Origin: Macrocystis pyrifera
Taxonomy: Eukaryota > Sar > Phaeophyceae > Laminariales > Laminariaceae
Assembly (NCBI GenBank): GCA_031763025.1
Contig: JASSKH010000017.1
Location: 10,971,126 to 11,035,125 of the forward strand
Length of the DNA stretch: 64,000 nt
Direction: 5' to 3'
Positions within the stretch are counted from its first letter, which is position 1, and each line of letters opens with the position of its first letter. The notes under the pieces were generated by a model, which had not been told where the DNA came from, did no database searches, and was given only the letters and a program-made list of their open reading frames with translations. Positions 23,140 to 33,703 of this stretch are shown piece after piece. The position numbers were made by a program, and so were the translations under genes.

Positions 23140-24765
23140 TGTTCGTAACTAGTCGTCAATACTGGGTATTTACGTTTTTGCTTGTTTATTCGTTCATTTA
23201 TTTTTCTCCTTCTCCCCAACTAAGTAGCTAAATGCATGGTCGCATTTTCGTAGACACCTAGGCTGGTATGCCTCTGCTTTCGTTCAGTCCATCTTGTTTT
23301 AGTTTTTTTTTTGCCTACTTTACGGCGTCCCGCCTCGATGATTTCTTCACGTTTTCTCCCGCATGTTTTTGCCCGAGACCTGAAACGTTCATTGAGACCG
23401 GACTAGCTGTACCGCCACATCGCTCACTCCTGTATTTCGCTCGGGTGTCGCGTTATTCTTTGCTATTTTCTTGAACTCGGCTTATTTTTCGGTACTCTCA
23501 TTCGTCGCTCTTATCTTCCACTTGGCTTATTTTTCGGTATTCCGCCTCGACGATTTCTTTCTGCCATCTGTCGCATTTTTTTTAAAGCTGTAGGCCTGAA
23601 ACGTTCGCTGTATCCGGACTAGTATACCACACATTTCTCGCCCCCACACTTGGTTCGGGTGCCGCGTTAACTGCCGGTACTTTTCCTTGGCTTAGTTTTT
23701 ACTCTGCCTTCAGCCATCTTGGACTAGTCGCCACCTTGCGAATGTTCATGTTCCTGCTGGCCGAACTTTTTGTTTGTTTGTTTGTTTAGTTGTTTGTTTT
23801 TCAGGGATTTTTCGTTTTTCGGCCTATCTACCCCCCTGCCCCCCTCCCTCACCTTTTATCACTGAGGAGCGGCAGTCAAAGCATGCCATATTTCCCCGTT
23901 TCGGGAGTACCGTCTTCTCGTTTTCCTTTCTTTTTTTTCTGCTTCGTATTCGTTCTTATTTCAGCAGGATCCGTGACACTGAACGACCCCGGCTTCCCCC
24001 TTTATGTAGGGCAGTATGCTTGATCTCCACGTACGTGTTGGGTGTATTTTCTTCGTCCCCTCTGCCTCGGCACGAACCCCCCCTTCTTTTGACTTTTTTT
24101 TTTTTTCTCGGATTTTAGTTTCGAGTTTCTCCGCGCCACCCTCGGTTGGGTGTGCTGCAAGTCGTTCCCGAGACTGTTTGGCTACCCCGACTATCGAGCG
24201 CCCTCCTTGTTCCCATTTGGGTCGTGTGTTCTCGTCGCCCATTTGTATCGTTCTACCGCTTTGCACCGTTCCACCAGACCACCGATTTTAGGATCACCCG
24301 TTGGTATCATCCTCGGGTCTGGACTACCATGCCTCTTCTCGTGTTTTGCCTCTGTTCCCCCGTTGGCACCTGACCTGCGTATATCGGTTTCTTTTCCTTT
24401 TCTTTTTTTTCTCTTTCTCCCCCCCATGGTAGGTCGGAGTTCATATGTACCTGCTAGCACCTAATACGTCACTCAAATTCGAGTCTTTCTCTTTTCATTG
24501 TTTCTTTTCTTCGCGACCCTTTTCTTACCACACTGCATACCGAGTATCTTTCTATTCCTCGCGTCTCTCTTGGGACAAATCTGCTTCCTACCGCAGGATG
24601 AAGATTTTTGTTGGTTTAACCGGCTTTCGCCTTGCAAGTTGTACAGGTGTGGGAGTGGGTTGTGAACCGCCGTATCTTCGATCCTCCTCTCAGAATTTTC
24701 TGGATGGATTTTGTACCCTCCTGACCTCTACGCATCTGCATATACAGCCCTTCAAGGTGGGCTTG
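23140..24765 (+). other. T-rich 3' untranslated part of the Gypsy element
   Basis: Noncoding, strongly T-rich on the plus strand, with several partial internal duplications (for example the paired TTTCGGTA and CCTGAAACGTTC words at 23.3-23.6 kb). The last 150 bases resemble the equivalent region of the short LTR element at 30.6-30.7 kb (shared GGTGTGGGAGTGGG and TCTGCATATAC). Confidence 0.6.
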
Positions 24766-25025
24766 TGTCATGGTATTCATGATCCCGTTTCCCCCTATTG
24801 TCGAGGAGGCGTGTTTCTGATGAAACGCTCCAAACAAATAATATATATAACCCCCCTGCTCTCAAAACTCTCTGATAGCCAGGAAAGTGGGAATCATCAA
24901 GATAAGACATCAATCTCTGTGAGTAACTACATGCGTCTAGTTCGACCTGCATTACAGTAGTCGGGCCGGCCCCATACTGCCTCATTTGTTATCCGGTAAT
25001 CTGCCCATACAACGGTATACCTTCA
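24766..25025 (+). repeat. Gypsy 3' LTR
   Basis: Right LTR of the Gypsy element, 260 bp, starting TGTCATGG after the GGTGGGCTTG polypurine-like tract and ending CCTTCA. Confidence 0.88.
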
Positions 25026-25644
25026 AAAGCTCTATGTCTCAGCTGTGTACAAGCGTGATCAAGCACGCACGTAGCGTCGTGACCCGTCATGAGCCTTGTC
25101 TATAACATACAAAATTGTATAATGCCTCCGAGGTATCGTGGAACAGCGTTTTCATTCACTTTCTGAAATATTATCAAGTGGTTTGAAAAAGGCCGCCAAA
25201 AAAAAAAAACCATGTGGTCAAATATTCTCATCGATAAAATCAAGGGGGATTTTTTTTTTCGATAAACAGCACCCATAAGATGCAATTCTGATCATTCTGA
25301 TAAAATTTGGGACCATAATGCCCCGAAACCTCTGAAAGATTAATGTTATCACCCAAAATAATACCAGATACCACTCTTGAGCTGTAGTATAAGATCCCGT
25401 TTGATATTCATGTCAGAGTCCAAATGGTGCTTATATTACCGGTCAGAGTGGTATTGCATAAGATCCGCCCTGAGTTGTGTGCTAAATGAAGACCGATGAA
25501 GGCGTCTCGTTCAGTCTGCGTAAAGAAAAAGCCCCAACGCATAGATTTTTCGGCATGACAAAAACAGCCTGCGGTGCGGTGCGGGGCATCCAGATTTCAG
25601 AGCTATCCATCCTCGCTGGCACCAGCAGACGGTTTCGTAAACGC

Positions 25645-25677
<33 letters not shown>

Positions 25678-28195
25678 TCTGCGTTAGTAGGGACATTCTC
25701 CTGCCGGTGCTTGCTTTGCGGTTTGGGGTGCGGAACGTACGTAGGTAGACGTAGGTGCGATGGTAGGCCGTATCGGCCGTACCAGTTGACTCGTCTCATT
25801 GCGACTTGAATCTTCGCAGCAGGGGCACCCAAGGCACACTCAACATCAGAGATAGGGGGAATTGTGACTGCCGCTGCTACTGCTGTTGTACCATGTTGTT
25901 ACTGCTGCTGCTGCTGCTGCTGCTGCGGCTGCTGCTGCTGCTGCTGCTGCTGCTGCCTGTCACACGTTTGAGCTATGCTGTACCTGGTACATGTCTACTG
26001 GGACAAAATAACACCCGCACGGACAGGGAGGGACTACTGTTGTCTTCTTATTCGGCGGACGTGCTCGGCGTCAACCGCGCACAACCGTACGCCTGCTCTT
26101 ACCTTTTGATACATTCCTCATTCCTGGTACAGCAGCAGTAGGTACCAGGTACGGCACCTGGTACGTCTCGTCTCGTAGCCGAAAAGCTACTATTGTACTA
26201 TGTACCAGCAGGGTATTAATAACAGAAGCCATGCAAGACCTGCTCAAAACATGCACGTCGGACAACTCTTTCATATGCATGGCCAGCGTATATGCTGACG
26301 CGATGGTGGTCCCAGGTGTCTGGCTGCTGCAGGTGTGCTTCGTGCGTTCGTGCGTGGTTGAACTTTCGGTCAAACTGATGACTCGATGTATTAATAGTTA
26401 ATATTAATAGTACGCATATACAGCAGCAGTAGCAAAGCAGTTCCTACAAACAGCTGTACTGCTGCTGTATGACACAAAGATGATGATGTATAGGTTGACA
26501 CCAACACAAAACCACCTCACCAGAAGAATCTGAGGCGCCAACAACCACCAGCTGGTCTTCGTCCAAGCTCGCATCCAACTGCAAAAACATGTCTGCCACT
26601 GCTGCCGCTGCTGCCGCCTTAGCAGCCTCCGCAGAAGCACCCCGCCCATCGTCCTTAGCGCCACCACCACTGCTGCTGGCACTGGCACCATCCACTACGC
26701 AAAACGCGGCGGAATTAGACGCATCGGTCCAAACGGAAATAGGGCATCTCCTTGACGGCCTCCTTCTCCTTGCCGCCAACGAGTGCCGCGGTTGCCACCT
26801 TAGAGCACCGGCTGCGGTGTCAGCGCCGGTTGCTGGTGAAGTTCCCACCAAAGACACGAAGGAGCACGCTGGCGGCGTCATTCTTTCATCACTGATCGAC
26901 ATGTCCACCTGTATTGCACTGCCCCACAAAAAACAAAAAAGTCCCGACAACAAGGACACTGGAACCACGCCTGCCGCCGTTTTTTTTTCCTGAGGACATT
27001 TCGTTTTTCTGCTCAACCCCGACCGTTCCTGGCGGGCCAAAATTTGGCAGATCGGATATGAGCTCCTTGGTGCACCCCCGTGAGTGTGCCAAAGCGAAAA
27101 CACTTTTCGTGTCCTCCTTCGGGGCGGACCTCGTCGCTGACGTTTGATAATGTGGTTCCAGGCGCTTGAATTTTGGTATCTTGTACTGCTGTGAGCCCAT
27201 GGGTGTGGGCTTTTCTTGTTGGAGGCGAGGAGAGACATTCTGCGATACAGATATCGGCAGACAGACGTGCTTTCCCGTATACACTGCCGCCGTACGGATC
27301 AGATAAACCACTACCTATTGGTGGCTGTTGGGGGGTGGGGCGCCCTGCTCCCGCCGTGCTATCGTACTGCTGAAGTACTGGCATATCGCTCTGTCCCGGA
27401 ATATAGTAACAGTATTGAATTTGACAATGAGGCGCGCGAGCGCGAAGCGCGAGCCTATTGTTCTTGGTTTTCCACGGAAAAAAAAAAACAGGCTTTCAGT
27501 CTGAGCCAATCCCCGCCTGCTGGGGTGCCGTCTGTGCCGGTGCCGACTGGTCTCTTTCGACACTCGCATCAACTCCAACTGCGATTTCACAATAAAAAAA
27601 TCAAGCAAACTGAGAACAGCGCTCGAATGCATTTCATCGAGGGCCATAACTAAAATAAATAATAATAAATGGATATGTACGTGAATATTACGTCTCTGAG
27701 GCCGCGATTTCGCAAATTGCAGCGATTCGGTATTGCTCACTTCAAACCCATGTTTTCTAACCCGTGTCTCACATTTTCGGTATCTAGGCTGCGTGCTGCA
27801 GTGTGCCGTATTTCCGCACACTCCTGTCCATCATACGCTTCGCTCGCTTTTTCTCTTTTTAAAATTATTTCTTAGTCAATCTAACCAAATTGCATTATAA
27901 ATGGTCCAAAAACGACGTTTTTTTTTAGCTCTAGTGAAGCCAAAACGCGTAAAAAAAACGCGCCTCCGTCTGGGCACCTCCAGCGGGGTCCCCTCACCAG
28001 CCGGGGGGGGGCAGGGGTCGCCGCGACCACCACAGTGCACTGATCGGCTCCAGTATACTGGCATATGACGCAGCCAGTACATAATACTGCTGGCTGGAGC
28101 TACTGGGCCCAGCCCTGCATATCATACCATGTTCTCGTACCAGTATATTTTAGGCGCTTGATGAATGAATCGGGACGTGAATTCTTGTGGGAACA
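25026..28195. other. Mostly noncoding; triplet repeats and one possible exon
   Basis: Contains (CAG)n at about 25640-25680 and (CTG)n at about 25895-25956, plus TACCTGGTA-type words near 25.98 and 26.15 kb. A possible minus-strand exon is listed separately. I see nothing I can name at 27.2-28.2 kb. Confidence 0.5.
26521..26694 (-). CDS. Possible exon of an unidentified gene
   Basis: The minus strand reads an acidic, Ser/Ala-rich segment ending in LQLDASLDEDQLVVVGASD, bounded by a plausible acceptor (GCGTAG before 26694) and donor (G/GTGAGG after 26521). Neighbouring exons could not be placed with confidence: more open sequence lies up to 27.15 kb in other frames (DLPNFGPPGTVG). The plus strand is also open here (26589-26993), so the strand is not certain. 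I do not recognise a family. Confidence 0.28.
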
Positions 28196-28445
28196 TGTTG
28201 ATTGATCTCTAAAGGTATAGACGCAGCTGGCACGGGAACGCGTGGTTGGCTCCAGACAATATCACGGAACTCCTCTCATATTATATGCGAGCTGTCGAGT
28301 GACAACACATAATACATGGCGACGCATGCAGGTGATCCAGCAAGTTACCAGCACTATGAACCTCCCGTTTGTTCCGGAGAATATCCGCCTAAATATCCCT
28401 CTCCTATAATCTCACACCAATATATGGAACTCCCTAGTGCTACTC
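28196..28445 (+). mobile_element. Copia leader and gag-start fragment, fossil
   Basis: This piece matches the leader and first gag codons of the Copia element at 38 kb (shared CTCTAAAGGTATAGACGCAG, then the N-terminal text MATHAG). It ends near 28445, after EYPPKYPSPII. It is a short fragment. The downstream sequence to 29380 holds no gene I recognise. Confidence 0.75.
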
Positions 28446-29380
28446 GTAGATGGAACATCTCCGTCGTGTTCCTGAGCACAATCAATATCCCCCCTGCTCA
28501 TTACACACGACCATACTTCACTGTCCTCCTAGCTCTGTTCATGGCAATGTACGACGACTCCGCTCGGTTGATATATCTCAGCATCATGACCAACTCATGT
28601 GAAAATCAGAAACATAAAATTAAGAACCAAAAATCAATATCTCAACTTCCAAGGTACTACCCAAACCTTCCAACTTCCAAGTCAGAAAACATTTAATATG
28701 GAACGCACACGCCCCCTGGCGCTTCATATATCTCTCTCCAGCCTAATCACAAACCTCTCCCTCTATTTTATAAGAAATTGTTATTGCCCTCGAAGAAAGC
28801 ATTAATGTATTCGAGCGCTGTTCTCAATTTGCTTGTCTTTTTTTTGTGAAGTCGCAGTTGGAGTTGGTGATAGTGACGAGAGAGACCACATTGTACAGTA
28901 ATGCTATTTGGTAGCAAGCTTCTTGGCATTTTATTTTCATGCAGTACGTCTCCCCAAATTCGGAAAATAAATAAGTTAATCTTCTATTTCCAGTATGATT
29001 TTTGTTTATGCGTCCCACCAGGTCCCACCGAAGTCCCATCGCCCCAGCGTGTACGTATATATACATATATGTGTACCAAGGTACCAGGTATTCATTACTC
29101 GTATATAGAACTACTTATGGATATCCCACCCTCTGAGCGCGCTCGGTTGGTACATCCCTGGCCTCTCAGAGCTCCCACTTGGAAATCGCCTCATTTTACT
29201 ACTTGCCGGACCTTTCCACCGGTTCTTTGTTTTCTCCATTTCTCTTGGCACTTTCAGTCTTTTTTTACCTTTTTCCTTCTTTCGTTTCGTTTCGTGTGCG
29301 TGCGTGTACTCCGACCACGGCACGATGGGCGAGCGCGGCACCGTCACGGGTGTCAGTAGATATTGGCGGGTAGAGGGGGG
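28446..29380. other. No recognised feature
   Basis: AT-rich sequence with overlapping short open stretches and a TACCAGGTA word near 29.08 kb. The T-rich part at 29.2-29.3 kb resembles in composition the 3' part of the Gypsy element. Confidence 0.5.
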
Positions 29381-29659
29381 TGTTATAATACTGCTTTGTA
29401 TGAGGTTGAAAGCCTGGTAATTACCTGGGTTCAGTCACTGGGAACGTATTTGTAGTACTTGGAAGGCGTATCTTAGATGGAAAACCAGGGGTTTCCCAGA
29501 GGCGCACGAGCTTGGTCTCAGTCTCCGCGTGCACGGAAGGAATAAAAACTGCTCTTCTTCTATAGCTAAGCAAACAACACACGTGAATACCAACGATTAC
29601 CGACTTAAAAGCCAGACCTGTCCAGGGATACAAAGTGTCCCGCAAGCTTGATCTTAACC
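29381..29659 (+). repeat. 5' LTR of the short LTR element
   Basis: About 278 bp, starting TGTTATAATACTGC. Pairs with 30718-30995. Confidence 0.88.
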
Positions 29660-29774
29660 AGTGGCGTCTTCGGCTTAGGACTTTCCCTTTTTTGTCGGTT
29701 TGCGTTGTTTGTCACTGTTTTGTTTTGTTTGCTTTCCTATTTTTGTAGAGTAAGTTTGTTCCGGCCACTACACG

Positions 29775-30371
29775 ATGGAGACTCAAGAGGCGGAAGGGTC
29801 TGCTTCTCTTCACGGTGGCCGAGCCGCTGAGGCCCAGGGCCCCTCAGTGCCCCACCGCCCAAGGCCCGTCGATGTGGATCGAGCACCTTGTACAACAGAC
29901 CAACAAGTGGAGCACGAGTCCAGGCAGGAGCCCCATGAGAACGACGTGGATCGAGCGCTTTGTACAACAGATCATGAGGAGAAAGAGCTTCGACCGGAGC
30001 CCCCTGACGGGGCCCGAGCAGCCTCCGCCAAGACAACTGGACGCCCCCGCTCCTTAGAGCGCGTGACGCGCGCCACCAGCCAGGCCTTGGGTCTTGCAGC
30101 ATTGTCTCCCCACTCGTGCCCTCTGCTGTCCAAGCCACCTGGAAGCCCCCGCTCCGCTGAGCGCGTACTCAGCCAGCCCGTGGAGCCAGCTGCGTCTGCT
30201 CCGGGCCGGAGCACGTCGGACAAATCTGGACGCAGCGATCTCCAGGCAACCCAGCTGCGCTCTCCGCCGCCGGATCTACCTGCTTCGGGGCCAGATGAGA
30301 GAGTATTTGAGACCGTTTTTTTCCGCCTCGCATTCCAATGTTGTCCGACTCTGCTCGTACTCGTAGGATGA
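29775..30371 (+). CDS. 198-residue reading frame inside the short LTR element
   Basis: Open from METQEAEGSAS to a stop at 30371. It is hydrophilic, proline/serine rich and made of loose internal repeats (VDRAPCTTD / VDRALCTTD, then GRPRSLERV / GSPRSAERV). It has no zinc knuckle, protease or polymerase motif. It could be a reduced gag-like protein or chance open sequence; I favour a remnant gag-type frame because it starts soon after the primer site. Confidence 0.4.
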   Translation: METQEAEGSASLHGGRAAEAQGPSVPHRPRPVDVDRAPCTTDQQVEHESRQEPHENDVDRALCTTDHEEKELRPEPPDGARAASAKTTGRPRSLERVTRATSQALGLAALSPHSCPLLSKPPGSPRSAERVLSQPVEPAASAPGRSTSDKSGRSDLQATQLRSPPPDLPASGPDERVFETVFFRLAFQCCPTLLVLVG

Positions 30372-30717
30372 CCACGAGTGATGCCGCCACTCCTGAATTT
30401 GTTTCCGTGCCGCGGCTACACGATGGCACACTGGATCGTTCCCGTACTCACTTTTCGCTTTTCCGTGCGCCTTCCTCGCCTCCCCCCACGTGCGGGCGGC
30501 ATGGCGATGGCTTTCATCGACGATTTCTTCCTGCCTCTTAAGGCTAGGTCTTCCCTTTATTTTTTTACGTATTTTGCTGGCTTCGTTGCCTCGGCGGTCA
30601 GAGGTGTGGGAGTGGGATTTGAGGAGCCGCATCTTCGACTCATGTTCTAGTTCGTGGAATCGGGGTTTCCACGAATTTCCCATACTTCTGCATATACGGC
30701 TCATCAGAGTGGGCTAG

Positions 30718-30995
30718 TGTTATGATACTGCTTTGTATGAGGTTGAAAGCCCGGTAATTACCTGGGTTCAGTCACTGGGAACGTATTTATAGTACTTGGA
30801 AGGCGTATCTTAGATGGAAAACCAGGGGTTTTCCAGAGGCGCACGAGCTTGGTCTCAGTCTCCGCGTGCACGGAAGGAATAAAACTGCCCTTCTTCTATA
30901 GCTAAGCAAGCAACACACGTGAGTACCAACGATTACCGACTTAAAAGGCAGACCTGTCCAGGGATACAAAGTGTCCCGCAAGCTTGATCTTAACA
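30718..30995 (+). repeat. 3' LTR of the short LTR element
   Basis: About 278 bp, directly after GAGTGGGCTAG, ending TTAACA, then the GGGGG target duplication. Confidence 0.88.
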
Positions 30996-31000
30996 GGGGG

Positions 31001-33703
31001 TTGCAAGGAGCGCGGTCGCCGTTTTCGTGGCTAGGCGTCGCGTGTGCCTCGAGACACGAGGGGAGAATGAATACATACATACGAAGTACGAGTTTATTTA
31101 TTCATTTGAAAAAAACTGCAGATCGAAGAGAAGGGGGAAGGGGGGAGAGGGCACTCGCTCGCATGTCATATACAAAAAATACACACGATCGATATCGGAA
31201 GTAATAAGCGTGAAACATGCTGTAGTGCATAGTATCCCTATCAATATCATACGCCTGCGGACTGCCTATCGCACCCGAATTATTACTGCGTGTAGAGCTG
31301 GATTATTGACACGAGTACAGCTGTAGTATATATCTTACTGTATAACAATGTACAACAGTATATTTTCTCTGTGCTGTCGTTTTGTGACTGACATCAGAAC
31401 TTACTTGTTGCACCTATTTGGGATTGAAGAATCGGCACGGACACTGGGTGTACTGAATATTGACGTGTAGAAAGAATGGTATAATGTGAAGAAACACACA
31501 CACAGTTCTCAGACGACAACGCATGCCTGCTTCCTGGTATCTGCGGTCTTCAGTCTCGAGCTTTGAATCTTGAGCAGCAGCAGTGTACGGCGGTAGCTAG
31601 TGTCTGCGATCTTTCTGCTCATTCATGATGAGCTAACGAGTGTCTTTCGGGGTTCTGCGTTCTCCGGTTTGTTTTGCTTTTTTTATTATCGCGCATCCTG
31701 GCCCAGCAAAAACGCACAGCACACCGCACAGCTCTGCAGCAGCATGCAGCAGGAGCAGCCAGCCACACAGCTCTGCAGCAACAGCGCATACATAGCAGTG
31801 CCATACAATCCGAATCCTCAACCCAAGTATAACCCGCCTCTCTTTGGCACACAAATATGAACGGGGAGAAGAGATCCCCAACAAGCGGTCAGAGAGCTGA
31901 TGACTCTCTGTTGGCCAATGAAAAACATGTCGCTTGAGATAAACGACAGACTGACAAGAGATCTCTGTACCGCGAAATATTATTAGAGATCCCCAACAAG
32001 CAGTTGTTCCGTAACGACAGTCCGATCTATTTTCAACAGCGGAGTTATTATTGTAGTACTAAAAAAAGCGATGAGGAGCGCAAAACAAAGAGAACATTAC
32101 ACAACGAGGAGGCATACAAACATGAACGGGAATAAGAAACCCCCATCAAGCGGTCAGAGAGCTGAGGACGCTCTGCCAATGAAAAACACGTTGTCGGTTG
32201 TTTATTCCAAGGTATTAAACGACAGATTGACAAGAGATCGTTGTACCGCGAAATATTAGAGATCTCTCAAGGAATGCTCTTCTCGTGTTGGAACAACAGT
32301 CAGTTTGGTATATTATTAGCTAGTATCTGTACTCGTTCTTGCTCTGTCACCCTGAAGGCATATACTCGTACTCGTATATGTATACTCTTCTTGCGCACTT
32401 GACGTATTTTCAACAGCGGGGTTATTGGAGTTGGTACAGCAGTAGCTATTATACTAGTTCCTGCCCTGTCGACCTGAAGGCATAGTATGCTCTTCTTGGG
32501 CTTTCATCGCTCGCCATACAAGAGATCCCCAACAAGCGTTTAGGTGCTACTACAGTAGTATGATATCTAACGAGCGATTGCATGCTCTTGTGCACTTGTT
32601 GTTGCTGCTGTTGTTCTCGGGGTGATCGTCGCAAGCGCTTAGCGGGCCCACTTGGCCCTGCAGCTGCTGTTGCAGACGTGATTGCTGGCTGCTGTTACGT
32701 TTTGCGGCAGCTGCTGCTCCCTGGTGCCATCGCTCTCCCTTTGCACTTCACCCCATACATCACCTCATCACCTTGCACCTCCAACATATATATGCTCTTC
32801 TTGTGGTCCTGCGTATCTGCTGGAGCTGCTCTTGCCGTTGCGGCTGCTGCTGTTCCCTGGTGCCATCGCCCTCCCATTGCACCTTCACCTCCTCATATAT
32901 CACCTCATTACCTTTCTACTTCACCTCACTTACCACCTCATCGCATTGCACTTTCAACGCACGTATGCTCTTCTTGTGTACTTGATGTGATATCTTATGT
33001 TGGTATATGGTACCTGGTATGGTGGTACTACGGTTTGACATACTATATGGAAAACATGCGTTATGGGATATTGGATATGTTGGTGGTGTGGTATGTGCTG
33101 GCGGTATGGTATGGGAAAAAACAGTATCTGGTATAGCAGGTTGGCGGTATGGTACGATGGTATGAGGATATATCTTACGACTAGATTTACCTGGTGGTAT
33201 GGTATGTTTCAGTATATAAGGTCCGTAAGGGTCGAATACGTCGTACGAATATCATCTGTAACGACCTTATACATCGTCCATTGGAAATTGTTCGAAAATA
33301 TAAGACATGCGGACAGACAGACAGACAGACAAAGAAGTTTGCAATTACCGCAGCTGAGACTCAGCCTTACAAACTGAGAGTTAATGCAAATCATGGAAAA
33401 TACCACAGTAGTCATGGTCATCAAAATAAAAATTAAGCCAAGAAATGTAATGCTAGATATCACAAGGAACCCCGTTCCTCCGGACAAGAATCTCCCCTTA
33501 TCCCCTACTCTCGCCATAGATACACAGGTTGCGACGGTAATGCGAGATAACGCACATCCCTTCACTTGAAATTTTATTTGACGTTGAAGCTACTCGAAAA
33601 TACCAAAAAACTCTCGAAATTCATCACCAGGAAAAAAGCGGTATCATCCTCGGAATTAGCCAGGGAAAAACGGCAGCATCTTCGGATTTATCAAACAAAT
33701 CCT
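31001..33703. other. No recognised gene; local direct repeats
   Basis: A segment at about 31862-31990 recurs at about 32135-32270 (shared words AGCGGTCAGAGAGCTGA, TGACAAGAGATC, TGTACCGCGAAATATT). Another pair around TATTTTCAACAGCGG lies at 32028 and 32406. A CTGCTG/TTCACCTC-rich block near 32690-32800 is partly repeated at 32810-32960. 33000-33210 is a degenerate GTATGGTA-type simple repeat, and (GACA)n lies at about 33310-33330. Confidence 0.6.

Larger units (their letters stand above)
15962..25025 (+). mobile_element. Gypsy-type (chromovirus-like) LTR retrotransposon, fossil
   Basis: LTRs lie at 15962-16225 and 24766-25025, both starting TGTCATGG and ending CCTTCA. By eye they differ at roughly 20 of 260 positions plus small indels, so the copy is old. 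No clear target duplication is seen. Just inside the left LTR is a probable primer site, TGGAGTCGTCGGC. Parts recognised: a proline/serine-rich gag-like reading frame (from 16863) and a later gag segment with a CSNCHGTDHSFKH zinc-knuckle-like motif; an integrase with an HHCC zinc finger (text HLGVARTLSMLERFYWW and CLQCQARK) and core text SDNGLQF; then a chromodomain-like tail and a second tryptophan-rich module with WWLGKISAH and VRFLDDPGP. I did not recognise the other pol domains. The copy is broken at several places and I regard it as inactive. Confidence 0.88.
29381..30995 (+). mobile_element. Short non-autonomous LTR element, complete ends, fossil
   Basis: LTRs lie at 29381-29659 and 30718-30995 (TGTTAT... 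to TTAACA). They differ by about eight substitutions and one indel by eye, near 3%, so this is clearly younger than the Gypsy copy. A GGGGG target duplication flanks it (29376-29380 and 30996-31000). A probable primer site, TGGCGTCTTCGGC, follows the left LTR and resembles that of the Gypsy element, and the 3' untranslated end is also similar. At 1.6 kb with no pol text it must have relied on enzymes supplied by another element; the Gypsy family at 16-25 kb is the obvious candidate. It looks structurally whole at both ends. Confidence 0.88.

Noticed and set aside
30276-30704. 142-residue minus-strand open stretch in the short LTR element
   Set aside because: It overlaps the plus-strand frame and the element's 3' end; it has no motif and crosses conserved noncoding 3' sequence.
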